A stretch of DNA of 64,000 bases from the NCBI RefSeq assembly GCF_000092405.1, contig NC_014220.1, positions 186,001 to 250,000 of the forward strand. The letters run 5' to 3'. This document shows, in pieces, positions 8,307 to 17,438 of this stretch; the first letter of the stretch is position 1, and the number at the start of each line of letters is the position of its first letter. The translations under genes and the position numbers were made by a program. The stretch comes from Syntrophothermus lipocalidus DSM 12680 (GTDB lineage Bacteria > Bacillota > Syntrophomonadia > Syntrophomonadales > Syntrophothermaceae). The notes under the pieces are model-generated. The model did no database searches. It was not told the DNA's origin and saw nothing but the letters and a program-made list of their open reading frames with translations.

Positions 8307-8737
8307 GGTTACTCGTCGATACCAATGTCGTACTTGATGTCTTGATGCACCGCAAGGAATTCTTTGACGCGTCTTATGAGGTGCTGAAACTGTCCGCCCT
8401 CGATAAGGCCGAGATATTGATTACAGCTAACACTATTACCGATATCTACTATATCTTTCAGCGTGCCAATAAAGACCACGCAAAATCCAAGGAAGCCATT
8501 GTTAAGTTGCTGAAGCTGGTTACCATTGCCGATGTCCTTGCATCTGACATTATGAACGCTTTATCCAGTAAGGTAACAGATTTCGAAGATGCCTTAGTCG
8601 GAGCCATTGCTAAAAGAGTAAAAGCCGCCTACATCGTCACCCGCAATACAAAGGATTTCCGTGATTCTCCGGTACCTGCTATCGATCCCCGAGACTTTCT
8701 TGCGCAGGTAAACCAAGGGAACAGTTCCTGCGGTTGA
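8303..8737 (+). CDS. vapC: VapC-family PIN-domain toxin
   Basis: A PIN-domain ribonuclease toxin (144 aa). The acidic metal-binding residues sit in LLVDTNVVLDVL at the start, ITANTITDIYYIF (Thr/Asp region), VTDFEDALVGAIA (central Asp) and VTRNTKDFRDS near the end. It is translationally coupled to the Phd-type antitoxin. All expected motifs are present, so it is probably functional. Confidence 0.87.
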   Translation: MRLLVDTNVVLDVLMHRKEFFDASYEVLKLSALDKAEILITANTITDIYYIFQRANKDHAKSKEAIVKLLKLVTIADVLASDIMNALSSKVTDFEDALVGAIAKRVKAAYIVTRNTKDFRDSPVPAIDPRDFLAQVNQGNSSCG

Positions 8738-8983
8738 TTTCGTGTTGTTGAAGGACGGTATGTTTTTGGTAACCTTGCCGCAATTACCCCGGGAAGGCCT
8801 GGGTCCTACTGTTTTTGATTCCCTATGAAGGGTAAAGCCATGTAAAGAAACATTTCCCTAGGGATTACAATAAGCGCCACGCCCGTCTTGCCAGTAAGGA
8901 AACATATTTTTGCTTGGGGTGTAATCATTGACAAATTCCCATATAATGAAATAGAGAAGCAGTCAGGGAAAGGAGGGGTTAGC

Positions 8984-9262
8984 ATGATAACGGGTGTGGG
9001 AACGGTGACAGGGAAAGGGCAGGTCCAGGTTCCGAAGGAAATTAGAGAGGCCATCGGAATTGTTCCCGGGGACGAGCTGGTCTTCGAGGTATCAGGGAAA
9101 AGGCGGATAACAGTAACGGTTCGTAAACGCAGACCGCTGTCAACCCTGGGAGGGGCTTTAGCAGGTGCAGTATCGGAATTTGCCGGGACTGAGCGGGAAG
9201 AAGAAGAGACTCGCAAGGCGGTAGCAAAAAGAATTGCTCAAGAGGGGTTCGACCATGACTGA
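8984..9262 (+). CDS. AbrB/MazE-type antitoxin (VapB)
   Basis: A swapped-hairpin AbrB DNA-binding domain at the N-terminus (TVTGKGQVQVPKEIREA, then PGDELVFEV) and a charged toxin-binding tail. ATG 8984 follows AAAGGAGG closely. An upstream TTGACA (8928) and TATAAT (8942) are only 8 bp apart, so the promoter is unclear. The gene overlaps the following VapC by 8 bases. Confidence 0.85.
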   Translation: MITGVGTVTGKGQVQVPKEIREAIGIVPGDELVFEVSGKRRITVTVRKRRPLSTLGGALAGAVSEFAGTEREEEETRKAVAKRIAQEGFDHD

Positions 9263-9659
9263 TGTATGGTTAGACGCAAACGTAATGCTCCGATACCTCT
9301 TGCGGGACAATGAGGAGATGTTTCGCCAAGCTTGCTCGTTAGTAGAGCAGGCTGAGGCCGGAGATATATGCCTCAGGTTGGCTTCACTTGCCGTGGCCGA
9401 AATGGTATGGGTTCTAGAATCATTCTATGGTTTAGAGCGTCGCATGATAACCCAGGTCTTGACCGATGTCATCATGGCGGACGGTGTAGTGGCCGAGGAA
9501 AAAGAATTGATGCTGAAAAGCTTACAAGATTACCAGGTTACCGGAGTAGACTTCATAGACGCCTACCTGGCGGCCAAGGCTCAGGCTCTGGGGCATTCCG
9601 TAGCTACTTTCGACAAGAAGCATTTCAAGCGATTGCAAGCGAAGCTCTATCCGGAGTGA
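9255..9659 (+). CDS. vapC: VapC-family PIN-domain toxin
   Basis: A 134-residue PIN ribonuclease. The start ATG 9255 begins directly before DVWLDANVMLRYLL (first Asp). Then follow VAEMVWVLE (Glu of the site), TGVDFIDAYLAAKA (third acidic pair) and SVATFDKKHFKRL (last Asp). The pair AbrB/VapC is of the same class as the modules at 14743 and 29168 but is only a distant relative of them. Confidence 0.86.
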   Translation: MTDVWLDANVMLRYLLRDNEEMFRQACSLVEQAEAGDICLRLASLAVAEMVWVLESFYGLERRMITQVLTDVIMADGVVAEEKELMLKSLQDYQVTGVDFIDAYLAAKAQALGHSVATFDKKHFKRLQAKLYPE

Positions 9660-9703
9660 GAAAAAGACTCTCATGCTGGGACGCTAGATGCCGAGCGAAC
9701 TGA

Positions 9704-9930
9704 CTTGGACATCTTATAAAAAGCTCGGCATCCAGCCGGGACAAAAGATGTTGTTAGAAAATCAAGGAGACAAAATCATTCTTTCGCCGAAAACTACAAG
9801 TTATACAGATCCGTTGGCCAGCTCGTTGAAGAACGTCTATGGCCGTACCCCGGAAGAGGTCAACACTTATATCAGGAATGAACGCGAAACATGGGACAGG
9901 ACGCTTTCCTGAACAGAATTGTCCATGTGT
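9704..9930 (+). pseudogene. Fossil AbrB/PIN module (relative of 30001-30689)
   Basis: The segment encodes LGIQPGQKMLLENQGDKI, LSPKTTSYT and NVYGRT, the same order and spacing as the intact antitoxin at 30001, but the DNA-binding N-terminus is gone. The following toxin start MGQDAF also matches that of 30237, and then the sequence breaks off. This is the remnant of a second copy of that module. The stretch from 9930 to 10138 holds nothing I can identify. Confidence 0.75.
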
Positions 9931-10137
9931 GCCCATCATATCCAGCAATCCCCGGCCAGGCAATACCGTCAGCTTTTGGACGTTATAAAGTGGCTGTAAC
10001 AGCCGGGCCTGGTGAGCGATTAACGCATTTGCAGGGCGTATTCGTAAGAAATGATGGCTCCCACCGGGGTTTTCTTCCACACTTCTTCCTTATGAGAAAT
10101 CTCCGAAAAGGCTCGGCGTCCCTCTAGACTCGGATTT

Positions 10138-10908
10138 TCAAGATGGTTCTTTCTCTGTCTTTGCCTTAAGCGTTTCTAGAAAAGGAGACAAGAGATCGAT
10201 GGGAAGAGGGAAAACGACTGTACTATTATTGTCAGCGGCAATCTCTCTCAGAGTCTGGAGATACCTGAGCTGCAGGGTTGTCGGTTGCTGAGCAAGGATT
10301 TTCGCTGCTTCGGAAAGCTTCTCTGCCGCCTGGTATTCACCGTCTGCATGAATGATCTTTGCTCTCCGTTCCCGTTCGGCCTCTGCCTGAGCCGCCATAG
10401 CTCGCTGCATCGTCGGCGGAAGCTCAACGTCTTTCACTTCTACCATGCTCACTTTTATTCCCCACGGCTCGGTGCCTTCATCAATGATCCTTTGGAGGCG
10501 GTGGTTGATTTCTTCCCGGTTAGCCAAAAGCTCGTCCAATTCGGACTGCCCCAGTACGCTTCTCAAGGTAGTTTGAGATAGCTGGGAAGTTGCCTTGATG
10601 AAGTCATAGACTTTTATCGCGGTGTCCACAGGATTAACCACCCGGAAATAGACGACGGCGTTGACTTTCACCGTGACGTTGTCCCGGGTGATGACTTCCT
10701 GCGTGGGAACGTCCATGGTGATCACTCTCAAGTCGATTTTTCGCATCTTTTCGATCCACGGGATCAAAATAATGAGGCCGGGTCCCCGCGCGCCCACACA
10801 CCGGCCCAGCCGAAAGACTACTCCCCGCTCGTATTCCTGAACCACTTTGAGCGATGCCGCAAGTATCATCAAAGCTAACACTATCGAAAAAGTTAAACCA
10901 AGCACCAC
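10138..10908 (-). CDS. Slipin / SPFH-band 7 membrane protein
   Basis: A stomatin-like protein (256 aa): one N-terminal membrane hairpin (residues 3-20), then the SPFH domain with [40 protein letters not shown] and a coiled region [17 protein letters not shown]. Slipins form membrane-bound oligomers and almost always pair with an NfeD protease, as here (44 bp downstream of it on the same strand). Start GTG 10908 lies after AGGAGG. Confidence 0.9.
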   Translation of the reverse strand: MVLGLTFSIVLALMILAASLKVVQEYERGVVFRLGRCVGARGPGLIILIPWIEKMRKIDLRVITMDVPTQEVITRDNVTVKVNAVVYFRVVNPVDTAIKVYDFIKATSQLSQTTLRSVLGQSELDELLANREEINHRLQRIIDEGTEPWGIKVSMVEVKDVELPPTMQRAMAAQAEAERERRAKIIHADGEYQAAEKLSEAAKILAQQPTTLQLRYLQTLREIAADNNSTVVFPLPIDLLSPFLETLKAKTEKEPS

Positions 10909-10951
10909 CTACGAACCTCCTTTTCGTACTGACGGTTTACAGGTCTCGCCC

Positions 10952-12343
10952 TTACTCCTTGCGCTTTACCTTCAGCATCAGCCCTTCAATCCCGGTAACC
11001 ACCACCTCTTCTCCGGCTTCAACTCGCCCCTCCTCGGACAAGGCATTCCAGTTCTCGCCTGCGATAAAAACCGTACCCCTGGGATTGAGCTCGGTACGGG
11101 CAACAGCGACTGCACCGATAAGTGTCTCTTTTCCCGTGGCTACAGGCATCTTTTGTCCTTTCACGACTGCCATGACAAGTAGAAAAAGGAGAGCCGCGAT
11201 AAAAGCGGAAGTAGTGACAATGAGGGAAACCCTTATTTTCAGCCCCGCCGGGTTGTTGCTGAACAGCATGATCGACCCCACGACAAAAGACACAACCCCA
11301 CCGGTTCCCAGAGCCCCGTGACTGGGGACAAAAGCCTCGGCAATGAAGAATCCAAAAGCAAGGATGATGAAAAGAATTCCACCCGCGTACGCATCGAGGG
11401 TACCCAGAGAATAAAGGCCGAGTAAAAGGCTTATGGCTCCGACCACGCCGGGAAAGATCAAGCCCGGATTGTATATTTCTACCATTAGTCCTGCCATTCC
11501 CAGGGTCATTAAGAGATAGGCAATATTTGGATCGCTTACGGTGTGAAGCACTTTTTCAAAAAAACTCATCTCTACCTGCATAAGGGCAGCGCCCTCTGTT
11601 TGAAGGGTTCTTCTTTCCCCACTTGCCAGGAGAACGGTCCTGCCATTGATCCCCGCCAGGAGATTTTTGAGATTACTCGCTCGGAGATCTATCAGGTTTT
11701 CTTTCAGGGCTTCAACATCCGAGAACGACCTGCTTTCCCTTACCGCCAGTTCGGCTGCCTGCGCGTTACGGCCGCGCATTTGGGCAATGGATCTTGCCCA
11801 GGCCGCCGCGTCTTCGGTGATCTTCTGCCCTGAAACTTCGGAAAGTTCCGGTTGTCCCACATTCACGGGGTGGGCCGCTCCTATCCTCGTTCCGGGCGAC
11901 ATGGCCGCAACGTGCGCGGAAATGGTAATGAACGTGCCTGCGGACCCCGCCCATCCTCCCTGAGGATGCACGAACACTACTACCGGAACGCGGGAATTGA
12001 GAATCTGGGCAACTATCTCCTGCGTGGTGGTATAAAGACCCCCGGGAGTGTTCAATTGCAGCACGCAAGCAGTCGCTCCTTTTTGTTCGGCAAGGGAAAT
12101 TACTCTTTCGACGAATCTTGCCGTAACCGGAACCACCGGTCCTGTAATGTCTGCCACCAGCACGAAAGAGTTCGCATCCCTAACGACCGCGGCCTTCGCC
12201 GAATACATGTCGGTAAAAGCAAGATGAGAAGTAACTGCAGCCGGAGGGTGTATCATTAGCGTCAACAGGCCCAGCACAATCGGTAGGCACACAACTGGTA
12301 TTCGCCACTTGTTGAAATACCCATCATGCGACTTTATATCCAA
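10952..12343 (-). CDS. NfeD-family membrane serine protease
   Basis: A long-form NfeD (463 aa). An N-terminal signal/membrane segment leads to a ClpP-like protease domain (about 60-250) with LQLNTPGG, the nucleophile Ser in GWAGSAGTFI and an IGAAHPV stretch. Several membrane helices follow (about 265-400), then a C-terminal OB-fold (residues ~405-463, GTVFIAGENWNA). Known members cut the slipin partner and affect membrane microdomain quality control. It heads a two-gene operon with slipin; TTG start after AAGGAAGAGG. Confidence 0.9.
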   Translation of the reverse strand: MDIKSHDGYFNKWRIPVVCLPIVLGLLTLMIHPPAAVTSHLAFTDMYSAKAAVVRDANSFVLVADITGPVVPVTARFVERVISLAEQKGATACVLQLNTPGGLYTTTQEIVAQILNSRVPVVVFVHPQGGWAGSAGTFITISAHVAAMSPGTRIGAAHPVNVGQPELSEVSGQKITEDAAAWARSIAQMRGRNAQAAELAVRESRSFSDVEALKENLIDLRASNLKNLLAGINGRTVLLASGERRTLQTEGAALMQVEMSFFEKVLHTVSDPNIAYLLMTLGMAGLMVEIYNPGLIFPGVVGAISLLLGLYSLGTLDAYAGGILFIILAFGFFIAEAFVPSHGALGTGGVVSFVVGSIMLFSNNPAGLKIRVSLIVTTSAFIAALLFLLVMAVVKGQKMPVATGKETLIGAVAVARTELNPRGTVFIAGENWNALSEEGRVEAGEEVVVTGIEGLMLKVKRKE

Positions 12344-12440
12344 TTCGCCTCTTCCTTATTCTAAGTGTACGCAGTCTCTCATTCTTTTTTTATTCCTAAT
12401 TATACCACTTGTTTCACCTTCCTAAGGGAAAAACAAACCC

Positions 12441-13187
12441 TCAGGAAAGCCCTGCCAAAAACGCGACAACGTTCTTCCCTAGTACCCGGTGGCTGTATCC
12501 CCCTTCAAGTGCTGCAAAAACAGGCAATCCCATCGCTTTCAGCATAGAAGCTATAGCGGTATAATCCTCTGTCTTGAGAAGCCCACCCCAGTCCGCTTCG
12601 TGGTTATCGAATCCGGCAGAAACGGCTATGAGCTCGATATCTGCGTTTCGCTCGAGACAAACCTCCAGCTGGCGCAGGACACTCTCCCGCATTTGCCCTG
12701 ATAAGTGGCAGTAGCGGACTTCTGAGTTGCCGGAAAATATCTTAGCCGTGCCGTCCCCGTAATGAAGGTCAAAATCGATAATCAAGGCCTTTCTTACATG
12801 TCCCTTCTGTCTGAGCTTTTCTACGGCTATCGCCACATTGTTGAACCAGCAAAAACCCCAGCAAGAATTAGGACCGGCATGATGTCCGGGAGGCCTTATG
12901 AGGGCAAACGCAGGTTCACCTTGGACGGCTAGGTCAGAGGCTTTTATTGCGCCTCCTGCCGCAAGTAGTGCCAGCTCGTACACATGGCTGTGTCTCCTCA
13001 CCCGTTCTAAGTGCTCTGGAGTGTGGACCAGGAGTATGTCCTCATCTGTGGCGGGTTCTGGTTCAACGAAGGTATACCTGTTCCCGAGTTCCTCAAGTAC
13101 GGCTTCGATTCGCCCGCGAGCTGCCGCAGGGTCGATGTCATAAACTTCGGTGAATCTGGGATGGTATACGACGCGCACTTTGGCCAT
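12441..13187 (-). CDS. Histone-deacetylase-family amidohydrolase (AcuC/AphA-like)
   Basis: A zinc amidohydrolase of 248 residues, shorter than the usual 300-375. The key motifs are kept: RPPGHHAG (catalytic His pair), GFCWFNNVAIA, DFDLHYGDGT (zinc Asp and His), SAGFDNH (zinc Asp) and EGGYS (transition-state Tyr). Bacterial members deacetylate polyamines or acetyl-CoA synthetase; nothing nearby decides between them. ATG 13187 follows AAGGAG. Confidence 0.85.
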   Translation of the reverse strand: MAKVRVVYHPRFTEVYDIDPAAARGRIEAVLEELGNRYTFVEPEPATDEDILLVHTPEHLERVRRHSHVYELALLAAGGAIKASDLAVQGEPAFALIRPPGHHAGPNSCWGFCWFNNVAIAVEKLRQKGHVRKALIIDFDLHYGDGTAKIFSGNSEVRYCHLSGQMRESVLRQLEVCLERNADIELIAVSAGFDNHEADWGGLLKTEDYTAIASMLKAMGLPVFAALEGGYSHRVLGKNVVAFLAGLS

Positions 13188-13307
13188 CTCCTTTCTCTCT
13201 TAAGACTCAGAATACCGGCCCCCTTCTTAGTTGTCCGGGGATAAACTGTGACCATATAAATTGCCGCATTCAAGCCTTTCCATATCTAGTCAAGTTCGCA
13301 TGATTGG

Positions 13308-13435
13308 GTGAAAATGGCATTACCCGAGCAACACCTTTTTCAAAACTCCTGGCTCTGGTTAATGACCTTGCCGGCATCGTTAAAGACGATGGCTACACGC
13401 TGGATGATGCCAGAAAGGACAGGTTATTTGCGGCA
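13308..13435 (+). pseudogene. Fossil Phd/YefM antitoxin C-terminus
   Basis: Encodes LAGIVKDDGYTLDDARKDRL, the toxin-binding tail of a Phd antitoxin, closely matching the tail of the intact gene at 8088 at both protein and DNA level. No N-terminal domain, start or partner toxin remains. It abuts the 3' end of the opposite-strand VapC. Confidence 0.7.
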
Positions 13436-13436
13436 T

Positions 13437-13856
13437 TCACTCCAGCCATATTATCTCGAAGCCTAGTTTACGGCTGGCTTTTTTAATTTCCGGGTCGCCG
13501 GTCACCAGCAGGCCTTTGTGTAGCTCGGCTGCCGCGATCGCAAAGCCGTCGGCATAGGCCAGCCGGTTTTGGGCTTTTATCGCCGCGGCCGCCAGGGTGA
13601 GTCGCGCGTCGGCGACCAGCAGTTCGACCGGCCAGGCCTGAACGAGCTCGATTATCTCAGCGGCTTCGTCTTTTCCATACTCCCGCCACACGCGGTAGTA
13701 GACCTCGCCGAGATTCACCCAGGTGATGTAGATTTTAGCTCTTCCCCTCTGGGCTTCCTTCAATATCGCTTCGACTTCTTGGGCTCCCGGTTCATTCTGG
13801 AGATAGCAGAGAACCGCATAAGAATCTAATATATAGCATTTCGGGCTGTTCTTCAT
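13437..13856 (-). CDS. vapC: VapC-family PIN-domain toxin
   Basis: A 139-aa PIN nuclease: YILDSYAVLCYL (first Asp), WVNLGEVYYRV (Glu), LAYADGFAIAAA (Asp) and LVTGDPEIKKA (last Asp). It follows its AbrB-type antitoxin with adjoining stop and start. Confidence 0.86.
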   Translation of the reverse strand: MKNSPKCYILDSYAVLCYLQNEPGAQEVEAILKEAQRGRAKIYITWVNLGEVYYRVWREYGKDEAAEIIELVQAWPVELLVADARLTLAAAAIKAQNRLAYADGFAIAAAELHKGLLVTGDPEIKKASRKLGFEIIWLE

Positions 13857-14095
13857 TACCTATCCTCCAGGCCTATTTCCTCTTCTCTGTGCCGTTTTTG
13901 GACTTCTCTCAACGGGGTCTTAGAACGCAAAATCCCGCGGGATCCCGTTACAGGGTCACTTGCTACCGGAGTTATTACCAGTTGCCCGTCTCTTTCCGTT
14001 ATCAGAGCTCTACCAGGCGTCTGCAGCCCGTGTTTCCGGCGAAACTCGGCCGGAATAACTACCTGTCCTTTGGCGGTGATTCTCACAATCGGCAT
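13856..14095 (-). CDS. AbrB/MazE-type antitoxin
   Basis: A 79-aa antitoxin. The swapped-hairpin domain reads IVRITAKGQVVIPAEFRRKHGL followed by GRALITERDGQLVI. ATG at 14095 has GGAGGTG at the right distance; a longer in-frame start at 14110 lies on that ribosome site. It forms a pair with the PIN toxin at 13437-13856. Confidence 0.86.
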   Translation of the reverse strand: MPIVRITAKGQVVIPAEFRRKHGLQTPGRALITERDGQLVITPVASDPVTGSRGILRSKTPLREVQKRHREEEIGLEDR

Positions 14096-14205
14096 TTTTC
14101 GCACCTCCACACGCGAGGTAATACTCTTGTCTAAATTGTAGCACTAGACTTGGGTAAGTACAACCGTAAGCACCGGACGGTCGTAGAGTTGCATGATATT
14201 TGTCA

Positions 14206-14443
14206 AGTCCGTATGTACAAACTGGAGTTAAAAAAACTTGACTGGCGGGAGTACATCCATAGCGATAATCCGGTAGCGGCAGCGCTGTTAAGCAAGATGG
14301 GCTTCAGGCCGGATGAAAGGGTCCGCGTAAAGCTAGAATTCCTGCGCATGCTGGCCCGGATGAAGCTGGACCCGGCGCGGATGGAGCTGTTGGCCGCTTT
14401 TTTCGAAACCTACCTGAAGCTGAACCGCGAGGAAGAAGAACAA
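14206..14443 (+). pseudogene. Rpn-type (YhgA-like) nuclease fragment
   Basis: Encodes the block DNPVAAALLSKMGF, LEFLRMLARMKLDPARMEL and FETYLKLNREEEE found in the C-terminal half of Rpn / PD-(D/E)XK recombination-promoting proteins. The N-terminal nuclease is absent, and at 14443 the sequence switches abruptly into the 1.03-kb repeat. A 40-bp stretch (14367-14406) recurs exactly at 17084-17123. Confidence 0.65.
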
Positions 14444-14682
14444 CTGGCAAAATCTCTTTTAGCCCAGTCATAAAATTGGTGTTGTCTGTTGACCCAATTC
14501 ATAACCTCACCGTAATATTCCACGATATCCTTGTCGGCAGTCGAGTCAAACCATCTGGCAAAAACTTTCTTGGCCCACTGGGCAAGATAGTCGTTCCCGC
14601 GCTCCAACTCCCGTTTAACCCAATCAACACTGCAGAGCAGACCATTGCTGGCGAAAATAGGGCCTTCTCTTTTGTTCTGGGC

Positions 14683-14711
14683 TTTACACCCGAGCTAAGG
14701 AGCTTTACAAT
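14683..14711 (+). promoter_or_regulatory. Promoter of AbrB/VapC copy 1
   Basis: TTTACA (14683-14688) and TACAAT (14706-14711) are 17 bp apart. The same promoter is present in copy 2 at 29108-29136. Confidence 0.55.
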
Positions 14712-14742
14712 CAATCTAAAGTAAAAAATGAGGGTGAGGTCC

Positions 14743-15000
14743 ATGTCAGTTGTAAAGATTTCGAAAAAGGGACAGGTAACTATTCCGGCCGAGATAAGAA
14801 AAGTTCTGGGAGCAGCTCCGGGGACCCGCCTGCGCTTTGTCGTGCAGGGGGACTCGGTGCAGGTGGTAAAGGCTGATGAAGGAATAGCTGCTTTAAGAGG
14901 TAGTGTGAAGGTGTCCGAAGCACAAGATTTTTTGGCAGTAAGGCAGCAGGTTATGGAGGAGGTAGCGAGGGAGGTTGCGGGCGAAGGCGAGGACGATTGA
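14743..15000 (+). CDS. AbrB/MazE-type antitoxin (copy 1)
   Basis: An 85-residue antitoxin with VVKISKKGQVTIPAEIRKVL and PGTRLRFVVQGDSVQVV. ATG 14743 follows GGGTGAGG; ATG 14728 has no ribosome site. The protein is identical to copy 2 at 29168. It overlaps the toxin by 26 bases. Confidence 0.88.
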   Translation: MSVVKISKKGQVTIPAEIRKVLGAAPGTRLRFVVQGDSVQVVKADEGIAALRGSVKVSEAQDFLAVRQQVMEEVAREVAGEGEDD

Positions 15001-15388
15001 TGCCAACGTTATACTGAGATTTCTCCTCAATGACAACCCCAGTCAGGCCGAGCGCTGCTCTCAACTGCTGCAGAGGGTCGAAAGCGGGGCCGAACAGGTA
15101 TTTTTGCCCGACTTGGTTATGGCCGAAGTGGTGTGGACGCTTGAAAAGTTTTACCGCCAGCCCAAGGCGAGGATAAGGGAGCTGTTGTTGCCGATATTGC
15201 TGCTTCGGGGCATGCGGCTTTCGAGCAAGTCCGTGGCAAGGAAGGCGCTAGATTGGTACGTGGGAAAAAACATAGACTGGACAGATGCTTTTGTTGCTGC
15301 CAAAATGGCGAGTGGAAATAGGGCCGAGATCTATTCCTACGACCGCCATTTTGACAGGTTACTGGAAATCAAGAGGATTGAGCCTTAA
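14975..15388 (+). CDS. vapC: VapC-family PIN-domain toxin (copy 1)
   Basis: A 137-aa PIN ribonuclease with RTIDANVILRFLL (first Asp), VMAEVVWTLEKF (Glu), NIDWTDAFVAAKM (Asp) and IYSYDRHFDRLL (last Asp). Start TTG 14975 follows GCGAGGGAGG. It is identical at the protein level to copy 2 (29400-29813), so either antitoxin can neutralise either toxin. Confidence 0.9.
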   Translation: MRAKARTIDANVILRFLLNDNPSQAERCSQLLQRVESGAEQVFLPDLVMAEVVWTLEKFYRQPKARIRELLLPILLLRGMRLSSKSVARKALDWYVGKNIDWTDAFVAAKMASGNRAEIYSYDRHFDRLLEIKRIEP

Positions 15389-15393
15389 AACAG

Positions 15394-15712
15394 GGGCGCA
15401 TGTTTCTGGTACCGGTCCAGGTGAACCGGGACCCGGCGGCTACCCAGGCCCTGAAGCGGTTGGCGGGGCCTTTTATACTGCGGCGGTTGACGACTGACCA
15501 AAGTGTCATCGCCGACCTGCCCGATAAAATGGAGATCAAGGTTTTCTGCCCCCGCACCCGGGAGCAGGCTTCTCTCTACACGGCGGTGGTGCGGGAGATT
15601 GAGGCGGTGGATCGAACGGAGGGGATTGAACGGAAGGGGCTGATCCTGGCCGCTCTGTCTAAGCTAAAACAGGTCTGCAATCACCCCGCCTACTTTCTCA
15701 AGGATAACTCGG
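15394..15712 (+). pseudogene. SNF2-family helicase fragment
   Basis: Encodes FLVPVQVNRDPAATQALKRL, PFILRRLTTDQSVIADLPDK and SKLKQVCNHPAYF, the region between the two RecA lobes of SWI2/SNF2 DNA translocases. Helicase motifs I-III and IV-VI are absent and homology ends near 15712. The same start is kept for ~75 bp in repeat copy 2 and then lost. The remaining stretch to 15965 contains no recognised gene. Confidence 0.7.
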
Positions 15713-15965
15713 CCATGCCGGTTCCGAAAGGTGCCGTCCCATTGGGGGAGGAACCCCATCCCCCGGCAGATGCGCCTCGGCTGGTCCTGCCGGCAGATCC
15801 CGACGCTTTTTGGCAGGGCCAAGGGATACCCGACATGCCGGACCCGGTAGGCGGGGGATCTGCCTTGAATATACTATGCGTCTTTTTTGAGCATGGCGTG
15901 ACCAGGCCTGGCCAGAGATGCATCTTGTGGTTCTGCTCAGGGGAGGTAGAGGGGAATGATCACTG

Positions 15966-16931
15966 GTGTTTAGGTGCATAATCTGCCTTAAGGATTTACC
16001 CGATGAAGTGGCTAGCCAGGAGCATATCTTCCCGGAGGCACTAGGTGGAACATTGGTTATCCACGAAGTCTGCCGGGCATGTAATTCCCGCCTTGGCCGC
16101 TTTGTGGACGACCCTCTGGTCAACAACTGGCTCATGCAGGCTAAGAGGATGATGCTGAGGCTTCCGGGCAAGAGCGGCCGCGTGCCAAATCCCCTGGAGA
16201 AGGGTGTTCTGGCAAATGAGCCAGGGGTCAAGGTACGCTATGAGTTCGACGCTGACGGAAAACCCCAAAGGCTGTATGTGATTCCCCAGGTAAAAAAAGT
16301 GACGGTGGAAGGCAAAGAAAGGGTTCATATTATCCTGGACAAGAGTGAAGAGGATAGGCTCCCTGAGATATTGGAAAAAATCGCTGCCCGCCATGCTAAG
16401 GTAGGGAACGGCTACACTCCGGTACAGATTGGACGCCGGGAAGTTATTACAGAGCACCCCTTGATCGAACAAAAGATATGTTTCAATCTTTGGGACTGGC
16501 AACGCGGTATCCTCAAGATCGCCTACGAACTGGCTTATAAAGAGCTGGGCCCCAGGTATCTGGCTGACCCTGCGGCGGCCAAAATACGTGCGTTGCTACA
16601 GAAAGAAACCATCAGCCGGGAGGAAGCTGCAAGGGTAGGGATAAGGGGGGAGATCCGTCTTCTGGGCCAGGAGAAGCCCCGGCTCTTTGTGGTAGACAAC
16701 CCCGACTGGCTCGCCGGCGGCCTCATAGCTCCGGGCGGCGCTATCTTCGGCTACGTCAATCTTTTCAACACCTTTGAAGGTTGCGTGGTGCTGAGCGAAG
16801 AACCCAGGGCTTACGGCCTGGATTGTGATTATGGTGCAATCTATATCGTGGACGTACCTCACCGGGTCACTCACCGGTACAGCCTGATCGAACTGATAGC
16901 AAACTTCGTAGAACAAGGTGCCGTGGACTGA
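15966..16931 (+). CDS. HNH-family endonuclease-like protein
   Basis: A 321-residue protein. The N-terminal module has two Cys pairs (CIIC near residue 4 and CRACN near 37) around QEHIFPEALGG, the typical zinc-supported HNH arrangement with a catalytic His. The rest (60-320) is unfamiliar and may bind a specific target. GTG 15966 is the start, after AGAGGGG. It stands alone between two gene fossils; restriction of foreign DNA is plausible but not shown. Confidence 0.65.
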   Translation: MFRCIICLKDLPDEVASQEHIFPEALGGTLVIHEVCRACNSRLGRFVDDPLVNNWLMQAKRMMLRLPGKSGRVPNPLEKGVLANEPGVKVRYEFDADGKPQRLYVIPQVKKVTVEGKERVHIILDKSEEDRLPEILEKIAARHAKVGNGYTPVQIGRREVITEHPLIEQKICFNLWDWQRGILKIAYELAYKELGPRYLADPAAAKIRALLQKETISREEAARVGIRGEIRLLGQEKPRLFVVDNPDWLAGGLIAPGGAIFGYVNLFNTFEGCVVLSEEPRAYGLDCDYGAIYIVDVPHRVTHRYSLIELIANFVEQGAVD

Positions 16932-16974
16932 GAGGCGTACGTGAAAGCAGGGAATTATTTGCCGGGACTATTTT

Positions 16975-17317
16975 TCATCTGGGCATCTCAGAGGCGACAG
17001 ATAAAGATAGATTTTTTAAGGATGCTAACCAGGATGCGGCTAGACCCGGCGAAGCTAGGGCTTATAACCGCGATATTTGATAGTGGACCCGGCGCGGATG
17101 GAGCTGTTGGCCGCTTTTTTCGAGAGCCAAGCAAGAGGTCATATGCAGGTACTTGGCTCGCAGGTTTGGAGCGGATTCTGCCGACATACAGGAAAAGGTG
17201 CCGCAACTGACCGACATGGATGCGCTGGATCGGGTGCTGGACCAGCTGTTTGCCGCCGGCTACCTGGAAGAAGCCCGGAACATCATATGGGAGGAATTGA
17301 GCGGGTTCGTTCAGTAA
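16975..17317 (+). pseudogene. Broken Rpn-type nuclease fragments
   Basis: Three overlapping pieces of Rpn-like proteins lie in different frames: QIKIDFLRMLTRMRLDPAKL (frame 1), DPARMELLAAFFES (frame 2; exact 40-bp match to 14367-14406), and a tail LTDMDALDRVLDQLFAAGYL ending at about 17317. Frame changes and duplicated words show two related copies recombined and then decayed. Confidence 0.65.
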
Positions 17318-17438
17318 GTGTATCTTGAATGTTATATTCCCCAGGGCAGGCAGGTTCCCGGTCGGCGGAAATAACAGCTCTTCTTCTCCGAAGCCCACGC
17401 CTTAATCGATTATTCCGGCCCAACGTTCTCAGCACTTT

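Larger units (their letters stand above)
14443..15470 (+). repeat. 1.03-kb direct repeat, copy 1 (AbrB/VapC module)
   Basis: Near-identical to 28868-29895 at a constant offset of 14,425 bp with no indels; only scattered single-base changes until ~15400, after which similarity fades within an SNF2 fragment. It contains part of a DUF4411 fossil (minus strand), a promoter, and a full AbrB/VapC pair. Confidence 0.93.

Noticed and set aside
8928-8947. TTGACA followed by TATAAT as a promoter of the AbrB/VapC pair at 8984
   Set aside because: The two boxes are only 8 bp apart, too close to act together; neither box finds a better partner.
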